Assembly (NCBI GenBank): GCA_019648995.1
Contig: BLXT01004995.1
Span: forward strand, 2,022,820 to 2,046,070
DNA length: 23,251 bases
Reading direction: 5' to 3'
Origin: Plakobranchus ocellatus
Taxonomy: Eukaryota; Mollusca; Gastropoda; Plakobranchidae
The notes under the pieces were generated by a model, which was not told the DNA's origin, did no database searches, and saw nothing but the letters and a program-made list of their open reading frames with translations. Each line of letters starts with the position of its first letter. The first letter of the stretch is position 1. A program made the position numbers and the translations under genes. This document shows positions 17,601 through 23,229 of the stretch, in pieces.

Positions 17601-19569
17601 AACGTGTCTTATAAGTTGTTTGTGGACATCTGTTTTGAAATACTTTTGACTGCGATTGCCAATAAAACTAAGGCCGTGGTAAACTTGTTGTATGATGCGG
17701 TTTTTGTTTAAAATTTTGCTCTCAGAAAGTGTTTTTTTTTGTTTTTTTTTTCATATATATATATATATATATATAGATGAAAACAATCTGAAACTGTATC
17801 TAGATAGAAAATTAGGCGTTCTGTGTTCAGTGTTTCCTGTAACCTTCACAAGAAAAAAAATTCATATAAAATTTTGTTAAAGACCGCACTTAGACAAGGC
17901 TACCCTTTGCACACAAAAAACATAAAACCGTGTTCTAATCACCAATTCCAAAATGAATAAATTTAAACAGCACAGTTTTAAGTTAATTGATAATTTCAAT
18001 ACCTAGTGTAAAAAATCACATTTATTTCTTAACCAACATATATCACGGGAAAAAAGGCAATAGAATCGCCGAATTTAGAGGCAGCAGTATAATTTTTAGT
18101 GCGTCTTGTTTTGGATAAAATGATCTTTCGAATGATGCTAAACTCGATTGTGCTTCAGAGCTTGGGTTTTGTGTTTGGGCAGGTTAAAGGCTAAAAATTT
18201 TAGCCGATATAAGGAAAATTCCTAGGCACAGAGCGCACAGCGCGATAAGAGGCCCAGCGGCTGTCAGATCAAATACCGCAGGTGATTAATTACAGCACCC
18301 GGGAGCGGCGCTATGCCGGGGCGAATTTATTAAGTCTCCTAAGCATGGAGGGGATTATCGGTCTCCTCACAAACTAAATTCCCACCTATAACTTTGTAGC
18401 AAGACGCCTTGGCCAAGGCAAGCTTATACAAACCATAACTATGGATGCCATTTTTTTTTTCAATTCTAACATTCAAATCAATGGAGTCAGTAATAGTGGT
18501 GAAATAAAATCACAAGTAGAAGCCTTAGAGTATCATTATTTATTTTTTTCAAGATACAAACCTAGTTATGATAATCTGTTTCTAAACATTTATTGATCAC
18601 AAGAGTAGCTCTTAGGGATGGATTTTTAAATGGCTTTTGCCTCTTAAGAAAACAACTATTTTTCAAACAAAGAACTAATTTGTGAAAATGTCCAAAATAT
18701 TTACACAAAAAGGAATATGTATACAGCCTCATTTTTTTTTGAAAGTGATATACCTCTCAGCTCCATCAGGCTCACCCCTGGCATACTGCACTGCCATCTC
18801 AAGAGTGTCATCATTCTGTGCTCTCTGCCTTTTGCGTCGAAAAGTTGCAGTCATTGTGTCACTTTCAGATGGGTCAATAGCACTGATCTGGCTCAATGTC
18901 AAAGGTGTGAGCTCTAGGGCACTGTTGTCCTCTAATAGAAGAAATGTAAAAATGATACTATAAGATTTGAAAAGATATGGAGCCTGACTTTAGTGAATAT
19001 CATTATTAGCTCTTCAAATTTATGTTTTTGTTCTTTTTTTTAGGGGGATTATTATTTTGTGTAGGCTTACTGAATACAGCATGTAATTTAGATATCTTTA
19101 TTTTATAATAAATCTCAACATTTTATCCTGTAAACTAAAAATGTTTCATGGCATGCATGATTGTAATCAATAGTATAATTAATATAATATAAAATAAACA
19201 TGATAAAGTTTAGCTCAGTTAAAATATTGGAAAAGCACTGTCCAACAAATGGGCAACAAAATAATTTTTAAGAATTGGCATGATGTGCAAGGATTACATT
19301 GTGTGAAGGCAGCTTTCTAAAACAATACTACCTTGAGACAGATCTGCAAGGCTACCATAAGCTTGGGTTGTGTCATCTGCATTGTTCAGTGATCGCCTCT
19401 GTCGAATTGTATGCTTTCTGGCTTTGTTTTGGGATCTTTCAAATCTATCAGGTGTCATGGAGACATTTTTTGATATGGATCCTTTAGTGACACCAAATCC
19501 ACCATGTCTAATATGACCCACAGCTGCCTTTGGCCTCTTGACAACAGGAGACTCTGTTTTACTTCTCAT
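771..19569 (-). CDS. PUM3: PUM3 / Puf-A (Pumilio-like nucleolar protein), 15 coding exons, 3' end cut by window edge
   Basis: Joined exons (minus strand, 5' to 3'): 19569-19332, 18931-18754, 15978-15771, 15287-15173, 14526-14415, 13682-13607, 12728-12635, 10633-10567, 10174-10105, 8840-8736, 8124-8021, 6783-6708, 5253-5020, 1308-1166, 916-771. Every junction is GT-AG and phase-compatible, giving about 655 codons without a stop. Residues from about 247 onward align almost colinearly, as I recall it, with vertebrate PUM3: WEDLRR, HDSSRVVQC, KYAKFVVRKL, EASEIVEYAYN, SLVHKVFMDFF, DGTRVAMQCIWGG, GKKVLLYLLNPRDP. Family knowledge: PUM3/Puf6 proteins have 11 Puf-type repeats in an L shape, bind RNA or DNA with little sequence preference, act in the nucleolus in 60S/ITS2 processing, and include a CPL domain. 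The N-terminal part is longer than in vertebrates. The last roughly 150 residues should lie left of base 1. Exon borders are predicted by eye, not from transcripts. Confidence 0.93.
960..996. repeat. G9 run and (GA)n microsatellite
   Basis: A homopolymer of G followed by GA dinucleotides. Read on the PUM3 strand it is a CU tract ending about 50 bases upstream of the exon 15 acceptor, in the 249-bp intron between exons 14 and 15. Confidence 0.95.
1166..1308 (-). CDS. PUM3: PUM3 coding exon 14 (residues 560-607)
   Basis: The acceptor follows a long pyrimidine run ending CTGAAG; donor ACAAG|GTAAGA. It encodes EMLKSLDSLIVHATGKKVLL, then YLLNPRDPVHFSPAIQHVLQ, then EGDHNPT. It matches vertebrate GRKVLLYLLSPRDPAHTVRE with VLQKGDGN. 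The GKKVLLYL segment is a Puf-like helix and the NPRDP loop is highly conserved in PUM3/Puf6. Confidence 0.97.
1548..1625 (+). repeat. tRNA-like SINE head (degenerate), directly upstream of the LINE fragment
   Basis: The segment GGCGGTCTAATGATTAAG ... GGCCATGGATTTGAATTCC resembles the A-box and B-box spacing and sequence of a Ser/Leu-type tRNA (GGCCGAGTGGTTAAGG and GGTTCGAATCC type motifs). The anticodon arm is eroded, so it is not a working tRNA gene. It ends about 45 bases before the retrotransposon reading frame, in the same orientation. It could be an independent SINE remnant or part of a chimeric insertion. Confidence 0.5.
1655..2400 (+). mobile_element. Non-LTR retrotransposon (LINE), 5'-truncated 3' end, RTE-like tail
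   Basis: An uninterrupted reading frame (1670-2386, 238 residues) encodes the C-terminal part of a LINE reverse transcriptase. It starts just after where the YxDD catalytic box would be. It holds NNKKTEVMVISRRPN, the FRYLGTIIT motif, the LMYGCEAWTI thumb segment, then RRMLRVPWTARKTNEEVL, RRRQTKFVGNIMRR and GRMEGKKSRGRQREKMLDG, all common in animal endonuclease-reverse transcriptases. The stop codon sits inside a short (GAT)n tail at 2384-2398 with almost no 3'UTR, as in RTE-type elements. Truncation removes the endonuclease and the catalytic aspartates, so it cannot mobilise itself. The open frame suggests a fairly recent insertion. It is antisense to PUM3, in the intron between exons 13 and 14. 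The exact clade is not assigned. Confidence 0.88.
5020..5253 (-). CDS. PUM3: PUM3 coding exon 13, Puf repeats (residues 482-559)
   Basis: The longest exon after exon 1: 78 codons, phase 0 at both ends. Acceptor TGAATAG|GAA, donor CTGGAT|GTGAGT. It encodes EMIESLRELIPSF, HTRDGTRVAMQCIWGGSAKD, HVAKVCIEEQGHLLLLAIFD, then DDTVLVQKVILD. The vertebrate match is HDGARVAMHCLWHGTPKDRK, then HLVLLAAFDCIDDTKLVKQ. These residues bridge the second Puf block and the CPL (Penguin-like) domain of the family. Confidence 0.97.
5254..6707 (-). other. PUM3 intron 12 (1.45 kb)
   Basis: AT-rich. I see no gene or clear mobile element. TCTAGATCTA occurs at 6160-6169 and 6313-6322, part of a window-wide excess of AGATCT. 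Confidence 0.75.
6708..6783 (-). CDS. PUM3: PUM3 coding exon 12, Puf repeat (residues 456-481)
   Basis: Acceptor CATGCAG, donor AAAAAG|GTAACT. It encodes DLLTYSLVHKVFMDFFLYAD, then AKSKK. SLVHKVF-DFF matches vertebrate SLVHKVFLDFFTYAPPKLRSE almost residue for residue, with the loop about one residue shorter at the exon 11 junction. Confidence 0.96.
7470..7600. repeat. Compound microsatellite (TA, TG, CT, CA units)
   Basis: Successive runs of TATATG-like units, TCTCTCTCT, (TA)n and CACACA, ending in a T homopolymer after a short CTTTTTC. The open frames overlapping it (7480-7760) are translations of simple repeat, not genes. Confidence 0.85.
7745..7800 (+). repeat. Possible retroelement 3'-end motif (GATAAAGCC..GGCGAAATG)
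   Basis: The segment TTGATAAAGCCTTACGGCGA (7757-7776, continuing AATGTTG) resembles the tGAtgAAGcC....GGCgAAACGttG signature I associate with 3' regions of Penelope-like and some other animal retroelements. It forms a tiny GCC/GGC hairpin. No reverse transcriptase or GIY-YIG coding sequence is visible nearby, so this would be a remnant at most. Confidence 0.3.
8021..8124 (-). CDS. PUM3: PUM3 coding exon 11 (residues 422-456)
   Basis: Acceptor GTTGAAG, donor GACAA|GTCAGG (a weaker donor, but it gives the right phase). It encodes DQAYQSLEQIIAEQPEKRDM, then VIRSLKETLLPLID. The EQPEK motif corresponds to vertebrate VQPEKLELIMDEMK. This is the helical segment in the middle of the Puf array. Confidence 0.95.
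8125..8735 (-). other. PUM3 intron 10 (0.6 kb) with a locally repeated motif
   Basis: Two close copies of GGGGAAGAAAGGC[AC]GTAGTC (about 8183-8202 and 8276-8296) and a third diverged one (about 8327-8342) lie within 160 bases. A hairpin with 8-base arms ACAGGACT/AGTCCTGT lies at about 8306-8332. No gene is seen. Confidence 0.6.
8736..8840 (-). CDS. PUM3: PUM3 coding exon 10, third Puf repeat (residues 387-421)
   Basis: Acceptor TTTTCAG, donor TTCAAG|GTAATT, exactly 35 codons in phase 0. It encodes EASEIVEYAYNEYATAPQRM, then SIHEEFYGPTFSLFK. The vertebrate equivalent is EASAIVEYAYND followed by MLTEELYGNTFQLYK. The EFYGPTF motif is a strong PUM3 signature. Confidence 0.97.
8841..10104 (-). 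other. PUM3 intron 9 (1.26 kb)
   Basis: AT-rich sequence without recognisable genes, repeats or mobile-element ends. The 64-codon open frame at 9562-9756 has no recognisable similarity and is treated as chance. Confidence 0.7.
10105..10174 (-). CDS. PUM3: PUM3 coding exon 9 (residues 363-386)
   Basis: Acceptor CTCATCAG, donor CACAAG|GTTAGT. It encodes SKELKGQIFQCFHGQIRKLI followed by RHK, matching vertebrate SKPQIAEIIRSFKGHVRKML with RHA. It covers the linker helix and the first half of the third Puf repeat, which is completed in exon 10. Confidence 0.94.
10451..10557. repeat. Long (GA)n microsatellite next to the exon 8 donor
   Basis: About 100 bases of GA and GAAA units on the plus strand, which is a CU tract in the PUM3 transcript beginning about ten bases after the exon 8 5' splice site. 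The serine-leucine repeat open frames on the minus strand here (10281-10566) are translations of this repeat. Confidence 0.97.
10567..10633 (-). CDS. PUM3: PUM3 coding exon 8, second Puf repeat (residues 341-363)
   Basis: Acceptor CTCTCAG, donor TATGG|GTGAGT. It encodes DICDLCKSKYAKFVVRKLIN followed by YG, matching the vertebrate KAKYSRNIVKKFLMYG segment. The intron after it begins GTGAGTG and turns within ten bases into a CT repeat of roughly 100 bases, an unusual environment for a 5' splice site. Confidence 0.95.
10634..12634 (-). other. PUM3 intron 7 (2.0 kb), hosts a MITE
   Basis: AT-rich. The only clear structure is the MITE at 12346-12500. No coding sequence is recognised; the open frames at 11301-11492 and 12131-12495 lack family similarity, and the latter overlap the MITE. 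Confidence 0.75.
12346..12500. mobile_element. MITE, 155 bp, with 13-bp terminal inverted repeats and 6-bp target site duplication
   Basis: The left end reads CAGGGATGCCAGT and the right end is its exact reverse complement ACTGGCATCCCTG. Weaker inverted similarity continues inward. Both ends are immediately flanked by AATAAG (12340-12345 and 12501-12506), a perfect flush 6-bp target duplication. The interior has no coding capacity, as expected of a non-autonomous DNA transposon. The 6-bp duplication does not fit the usual 8 bp of hAT elements despite a hAT-like CAGGG end, so I do not assign a superfamily. Confidence 0.88.
12635..12728 (-). CDS. PUM3: PUM3 coding exon 7, first Puf repeat (residues 310-341)
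   Basis: Acceptor TATCCAG, donor AAGG|GTGGGT. It encodes LSMVHDSSRVVQCLVQYGSE, then QQRVSIFEEIK. The helix core SRVVQ occupies the usual Puf RNA-contact position, and the vertebrate counterpart reads HDSTRVIQCYIQYGNEEQR. Choosing the first GT rather than the GTACAG four bases further on gives exact length agreement with exon 8. Confidence 0.96.
12729..13606 (-). other. PUM3 intron 6 (0.9 kb)
   Basis: AT-rich. It holds a segment at 12795-12816 whose diverged direct copy lies at 14092-14112 in intron 5, and a short local duplication (13443-13473 and 13504-13534, sharing ACATTT..AATGTTGAAAAT). No gene is seen. Confidence 0.65.
13607..13682 (-). CDS. PUM3: PUM3 coding exon 6 (residues 284-309)
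   Basis: Acceptor TTTGCAG|GGCAG, donor GAA|GTAAAC. It encodes ADLPAAKRQK, then ICDDLMVLTRGKVKE, colinear and equal in length with vertebrate PUM3 (...LMSDLQKLIQGKIKT). It leads directly into the first Puf repeat in exon 7. A diverged inverted copy of this exon and its acceptor lies at 15025-15103. Confidence 0.94.
13633..13714 (-). repeat. Arm 1 of inverted duplication: most of exon 6 plus its 3' splice site
   Basis: Read on the minus strand this arm starts in the intron (GACTGGAAACTTCA), passes through the TTTGCAG acceptor and covers the first 50 bases of exon 6. Its partner is on the opposite strand at 15025-15103. Since intronic bases are included, the duplication was at the DNA level and not through mRNA. 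Confidence 0.9.
13683..14414 (-). other. PUM3 intron 5 (0.7 kb)
   Basis: AT-rich and noncoding. The bases next to exon 6 (13683-13714) belong to the arm that is duplicated in inverted orientation at 15025-15053. Confidence 0.7.
14415..14526 (-). CDS. PUM3: PUM3 coding exon 5, start of conserved core (residues 247-284)
   Basis: Acceptor TATTTTAG, donor CGCAG|GTGAGA. It encodes PKTPNQTWKEKRQERRM, then TKNNYDLINTAKRSWEDLR. The last part matches the vertebrate segment around KTNYDIVVRAKQMWEILRR, which marks the start of clear PUM3 homology. A (CT)n tract ends about 47 bases upstream of its acceptor, and the exon lies in the loop between exon 6 and an inverted copy of exon 6. Confidence 0.93.
14576..14630. 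repeat. (GA)n microsatellite upstream of the exon 5 acceptor
   Basis: About 27 GA units with one interruption. In the PUM3 transcript it is a CU tract ending about 47 bases before the exon 5 3' splice site, in the range of branch-point and PTB-type binding sites. Confidence 0.97.
15025..15103 (+). pseudogene. Arm 2: inverted, diverged copy of PUM3 exon 6 with its acceptor
   Basis: On the plus strand, GACTAGAAACTTCA is followed by a T-rich run, TTTTTAG, then GGCAGATCTTCCAGCTTCAA and onward. By my hand count, 43 of the first 50 exon bases match exon 6. The AG acceptor is retained, and the frame still reads ADLPASKRQKVCDD before similarity stops near 15103. It lies antisense to the gene, in the intron between exons 4 and 5. 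It could be inert, but it is fully complementary (with mismatches) to exon 6 in the pre-mRNA. Confidence 0.9.
15173..15287 (-). CDS. PUM3: PUM3 coding exon 4, lysine-rich linker (residues 209-247)
   Basis: Acceptor TTTGCAG, donor ACAG|GTTAGT. It encodes EPLKQAAKKLKKLKSAGDN and then a basic segment ending ALPDETT, plus one base that joins TG of exon 5 to make Val. It corresponds in character to the lysine-rich, poorly conserved stretch before the Puf repeats of vertebrate PUM3. Confidence 0.85.
15288..15770 (-). other. PUM3 intron 3 (0.48 kb)
   Basis: AT-rich with A homopolymers. The 93-codon minus-strand open frame at 15367-15648 lies wholly within the intron and looks like chance AT-rich coding. 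Confidence 0.75.
15771..15978 (-). CDS. PUM3: PUM3 coding exon 3, acidic then basic low-complexity region (residues 139-208)
   Basis: Acceptor CAAACAG, donor AAG|GTATGT, phase 0 at its end. It encodes SFTRRQLEKFSL, then a run of seven Asp, an acidic segment (DVEGMDESMEVDEIDQEVDE), and a lysine-rich segment (SKRVKKADKKEKNSPGKNKK) that reads like a bipartite nuclear or nucleolar signal. Alternating acidic and basic tracts are typical of nucleolar ribosome-biogenesis factors. The Asp run is encoded by a GAT microsatellite, so its length may vary between individuals. Confidence 0.85.
15917..15941 (-). repeat. Coding (GAT)n microsatellite (Asp run in exon 3)
   Basis: The plus strand reads CATCATCATC repeats. 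On the gene strand seven GAT codons in a row encode the Asp run of the acidic region. Such tracts change length easily by slippage without shifting the frame. Confidence 0.95.
16195..16340. repeat. GC-rich block, possible dispersed repeat (unidentified)
   Basis: This CpG-containing patch (ACACGGCTATCTGCCGGCGA, GACCCGGACCGACCGCTCTG) stands out sharply from the AT-rich intron. I find no target duplication, no inverted ends and no Pol III boxes, so whether it is a SINE fragment, a DNA-transposon relic or a regulatory island is open. Confidence 0.35.
16544..16745. repeat. Patchwork of short direct repeats
   Basis: GGTAAGTTCGTATATCCGAT (+C) occurs at 16675-16695 and again at 16725-16745, exactly 50 bases apart. 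GGAGGTTTTTAAAAAA(A)TGG occurs at 16544-16562 and 16707-16726. Both pairs are near perfect, suggesting a recent local duplication or the end of an unidentified element. Confidence 0.75.
17753..17775. repeat. (AT)n microsatellite
   Basis: About eleven AT units following two T homopolymers; noncoding. Confidence 0.9.
18189..18420. repeat. GC-rich block bounded by perfect palindromes (unidentified element)
   Basis: It begins with a perfect 17-base hairpin (GGCTAAAA/TTTTAGCC, 18189-18205) and ends with the 14-base palindrome GCCTTGGCCAAGGC (18406-18419). Between them lie CG-rich runs, including CCCGG..CCGGG arms around 18299-18320. Composition and edges suggest an inserted repeat, but no target duplication or known family is visible. 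Confidence 0.4.
18754..18931 (-). CDS. PUM3: PUM3 coding exon 2 (residues 80-139)
   Basis: Acceptor CTATTAG and donor AG|GTATAT. The exon starts with two bases completing the codon left by exon 1 (GAG) and ends with two bases completed by exon 3 (AGA). The frame is open over 58 full codons: EDNSALELTPLTLSQ, then FRRKRQRAQ, a short basic stretch suited to nuclear import, then EMAVQYARGEPDGAER. It is probably disordered. No domain is recognised; assignment rests on splice phase and position. Confidence 0.75.
18932..19331 (-). other. PUM3 intron 1 of the coding region (0.4 kb)
   Basis: AT-rich, with GT-AG borders; nothing further is seen in it. Confidence 0.8.
19332..19569 (-). CDS. PUM3: PUM3 coding exon 1 (start codon; residues 1-79)
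   Basis: The ATG at 19569-19567 sits in a good animal context (GGAACCATGAG). The exon encodes a basic, low-complexity N-terminus (MRSKTESPVVKRPKAAVG..., then NKARKHTIRQRRS) that resembles a nuclear-localising tail, and ends after SLADLSQ plus one base at a GTAGTA donor. No in-frame stop separates this ATG from the likely acceptor at 19596-19597, so a start in an earlier exon cannot be excluded. That this exon belongs to PUM3 rests on phase and strand, because the sequence itself is not conserved enough for me to recognise. Confidence 0.72.
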
Positions 19570-19595
19570 GGTTCCAAAATTTAAAAATAAATTCT
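19570..19595 (-). other. Short 5'UTR segment joined to coding exon 1
   Basis: On the minus strand, a pyrimidine-rich run ending in GATCCAG (AG at 19597-19596) lies 26 bases before the ATG. It looks like a 3' splice site, which implies at least one further noncoding 5' exon to the right. Candidate donors on the minus strand are GTGAGT (plus-strand 20561-20566) and GTAAGT (plus-strand 21885-21890). I cannot choose between them. Confidence 0.45.
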
Positions 19596-21299
19596 CTGGA
19601 TCAAAGAAAGCACAAAATTTATAGATAAATCAGGATAAATGTTTAGTACACAGCCCAATCAAATATTAATGATAAATACAAATCTTGGTTAAATCTATTC
19701 AAATGTCAAAATAGTGCATTCATTTTTTTTAAAGAATAATGACAGAATACAAATTTTTTAATTAGAGATTCTTGTATCCTAGACCAAATATTCCTCATCA
19801 TACGTCTAAAGAATATATTGAAATACTTTGATTGTCTGTGGCTTTCCGTGCTGTTAGAAAGAGACAGTTTCAAAGAAGTGTGGATCAAATCATTATGTCA
19901 TAAAATTTTCCGTGCAAAACAGTTTAAACAATAACACTAACAGTTTCACCTGATAATACATTACTGAATAATGTATTGCCAATCAAAATTGTTATTTCAT
20001 AATAAGGGTTCTCTTGATCAATCTGCATTAACTTAGGTTCCATAAATTTGACAATATTGTAATGTCTCTATAGAATTTTTTTTAAAATTTCATTAATATT
20101 TACTGCTTTATTGTAAATCTTAGTATCATCTGCAAATACATCTATATATTCCAGTTTTACTTTGCAGATCATAAGGAACCCCAAGATACAAGAAAAGCAT
20201 AACAAATTTAAGAGTACAGTCAAGTGCATGGTAGGGTTTTTGGAGTATTTTTTTTTCTTTCACATTGATCTCAGATTTTACATTTTTCTTCTGTTTTTTG
20301 TTATGTGTTAATACTGTCATTAATGAATTTACAGATCTTTCCTGTTGTAGCAAATGAAAAATTGTGAATATATGCATTGTTACATTAATTGGCTCTGTAC
20401 ATTTATTTGGCCAAGGACCTCTTCATGTAATTGGCAGCTGAAGGTAAATAGATGCTAAAGTGAAATTTTATTCAGTGTGGTGAAATACTGGCACTGGAGG
20501 GCTAGCATCTTCTTGCAAATTAGGATGTTGGCAAGATTTATACAGCTGTTCAACCAAAACACTCACAAGCAGGTATGGAAATTTGTCTTTCTTTTGATGT
20601 ATAATACGTCTATGCTTTTTAAGCTGAAAAATTTATGTTTTTGGGACTATCTCAAATCATGTTTGTGGAATCTGCCTTGTGTGATGTTGGAGTGGAGACA
20701 CATACTTGCCAATCTCTGTTCTAGACAAGGCACCTTAGACGAAGAAGACATGGGGCCCCATGAGAAGGGACTGATGAGGAGAAACAGGCGGCATTTTGCC
20801 CTGTCCCATTGTCTTTATGATTCTTATGTGTTTATAACTTAGTACTAGAAGAGTAAGTGTGTGTGATAGGATTGGTGGATGCTTTGTGTGTATTCTTACT
20901 GTTAGAATTAGAGCAAGGTTACTGACGCATTCTTGGTAAAAGTCATTTGCAATACACATACATATCATGTCTATAAAACGTGACGCTAAGGCCAATAGTG
21001 CTAGAATTAGTAAAGTAATGGGCCTACATGTTGGTTACAAACTAAAGGATACTTTATTACTTGAAAACTTAAAGAGACGTTTCACAATTTAGGCCTACTT
21101 GGTACATTTAGTTCAATAATGATGATCAACGACCCAAGCTTGAGGGTAGGCCTAGTCTTGCCTTGTTTGAGAATAAGGAGGATAGCATTGTGTTGACATG
21201 TACGTGTCATATGTATTCTTTTCTCATCCTTATGGTAGAATATAAAATGGATTGTTATAACTTTGCCTTGGATAAGGAGTTTTCAATGCACAGACAATT

Positions 21300-21475
21300 C
21301 GCCCAAACTCTCTCTGCCACACCACCGTTTTTTTTAGAGTGTACAAACCTCGCCAGCCTAGCACTTGGAGTTCGGACATTAGATCTAGATCTAGATCTAA
21401 ATTTAGCTAAAGCCGTCTCCGCCGAGTGTACGCCACGGGGGTTTAAACCGTTAACCATTAGGTAGATCTAAAATC
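21300..21475. repeat. CG-rich segment with AGATCT tandem palindrome (possible dispersed repeat)
   Basis: At 21379-21400 three AGATCT units form a perfect 22-base palindrome, set in a CG-richer block running from CCCAAACTCTCTCTGCCACA to GTTTAAACCGTTAACCATTA. Both strands stay open (RSRSRSNVRTPSARL on minus, RTLDLDLDLNLAKAV on plus), which follows from the hexamer repeat and is not evidence of a gene. Confidence 0.4.
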
Positions 21476-23229
21476 GGGCAATGGTTTAGATTCACGTTTT
21501 ACATTCATGCATTCAGTATCAGTCTTTTTATATCGGTTTTCGAACGTTGCCTGGGAGCGAAAAAAAGTATTATAAGAACGAAAAAAGTCATAAATTGAGA
21601 AAGAACATCATTTGAAATATTAATAACCTGAATAAAACATCGCGGGATAACTGAATTTATATGATATCCAACAGTGACTGGATATTGTAACCTAGTTACT
21701 AGTAACGAAAAAAAAGACCGATACCAAATATATGAATATAAAACGTGAATGTAAACGTTTGCCCTAAAATCGTTGGATCCGTCCCCGGACTATCCCACTC
21801 TACCATATTCGACATTCATCTGCTCTTCATACCTACATCATTATTCGTGTCTCTTTTTTTTTTAATTCTATCTGAAATCTTGATACTTACTAATCTAGAT
21901 CTGGGCTTAAAAGCGTGGCTTCTTTCCGTATTTTTACTTAGGGAAATTCAAGACAAACCGAAAGTACAGTGGTTTTTGTTCTTGTGCCAGCTGCTAGATC
22001 TATTAGATTACATTTTTAAGGCCAGAAAAAAAAATTATCGAGATGTATTGACGTTTTTTTCTCAGCCGAGGCATTATTTTTTCCAGCAATATAGTTAATA
22101 TTATTGTTGTTTTTTTTTGTTTTTTTTTTAATAAAGATTGATATTAAGTTGTATAATGATCTTAGTTAAACGATAAAAGTATTTTTTCCTATACTCCATT
22201 GATTTGTGCACTGCCATTCGGCCTGTTCGATACTTTTTTTTGTCCCTTGCTCAGGAATTTAAAAGTTTCGCCATAATTATTATTGTTACTTTGCTAACCT
22301 CATTTCTGGTTTTATTAATTTTGTAATTTCGCGCTTAGATATTCTGTGTAAGAAAGTACAAAACCACGCCCCAAACTTTTAATGCTCCTTTTCACTTCGT
22401 ACTCAAAGTTGTGCCCGTTACAGTTACAGCTTACGGTTGTTAAAATTTCCTTCTTTCTCCTCTTTCAACAATAATTTAATATTATTTTATATATTTTTCG
22501 CTGAATGAGCCATTGCACCCATTCGCATGAGTCCTTTATCGCAGTAAGGAACGTATGGCTTACTGTGCGCGTATGTTGCTGCACCGCGAGCTATAAAGAA
22601 AACCTTAATTAATAGGCGTTAGTGGTTGAAGATTTTACGACTCAACGTTTATATATTACAGGCAAACTCTTGTGTTCACGAGCGGATACACAATGTATGT
22701 AAAATCTTTAGCCGAGCGGATAGATAAAGATACCGTATATAAATTCGTATGTGGAAAGTGGAAGCGTGGCTATAAGCAGTATCCCTTTTAGCTTTACATT
22801 AGTTGAGATAAAAATATATAGCAAATAATGGCAATGCAGAATGATATATTGAAGAAAACTATAACATAATTATTTAATAATGCTCTAGAAGTTCAATTAA
22901 AATTGCCTATGAGAAAGGGCGTAGATATAGACTAACGAAGAGAATCTTTTAGCTTGTGATGGTTTTTTCACACAGTCTGCAGATTGAAGGCAGCAGTTGC
23001 GTTCTTCCACTACAATGTGGGCGCTCACAGGTGAACAATTAAAAAAAAAGTTACAGCATTTTAGGTGAATTTTAAATAAAATCCTGTCTTTTCATTTTTC
23101 ATCAACTGCAGATGGAGATTGGATTTTTCACGCTTAGCTATATATTGTTCTTTGGAATAGTCACCAGAATATAAGAATTTATATTTGGTAATGTTATCAT
23201 ATGATTGCAGTTCAATGGGCAAAAATAAT

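Larger units (their letters stand above)
15979..18753 (-). other. PUM3 intron 2 (2.8 kb)
   Basis: The second-largest complete intron (after intron 13). It contains two GC-rich blocks (about 16195-16340 and 18189-18420), a patch of short direct repeats (16544-16745), a CT-rich microsatellite (17145-17166) and an (AT)n run (17753-17775). Open frames at 16584-16865 (minus) and 17388-17649 (both strands) are not recognised as any protein family. Confidence 0.7.

Noticed and set aside
17388..17649. Overlapping open frames on both strands in intron 2, considered as a transposon remnant
   Set aside because: No conserved motif of any mobile-element protein could be identified; AT-rich chance frames are the simpler explanation.
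18754..18963. Plus-strand open frames over exon 2
   Set aside because: Shadows of the minus-strand PUM3 exon; they do not respect its splice borders.
20477..20842. 121-codon plus-strand open frame upstream of PUM3
   Set aside because: No recognisable domain, composition typical of noncoding AT-rich DNA, and no supporting splice structure.
21745..22098. 117-codon plus-strand open frame with hydrophobic segments
   Set aside because: Starts at a non-ATG codon, and its hydrophobic stretches come from T-rich DNA. No family match.
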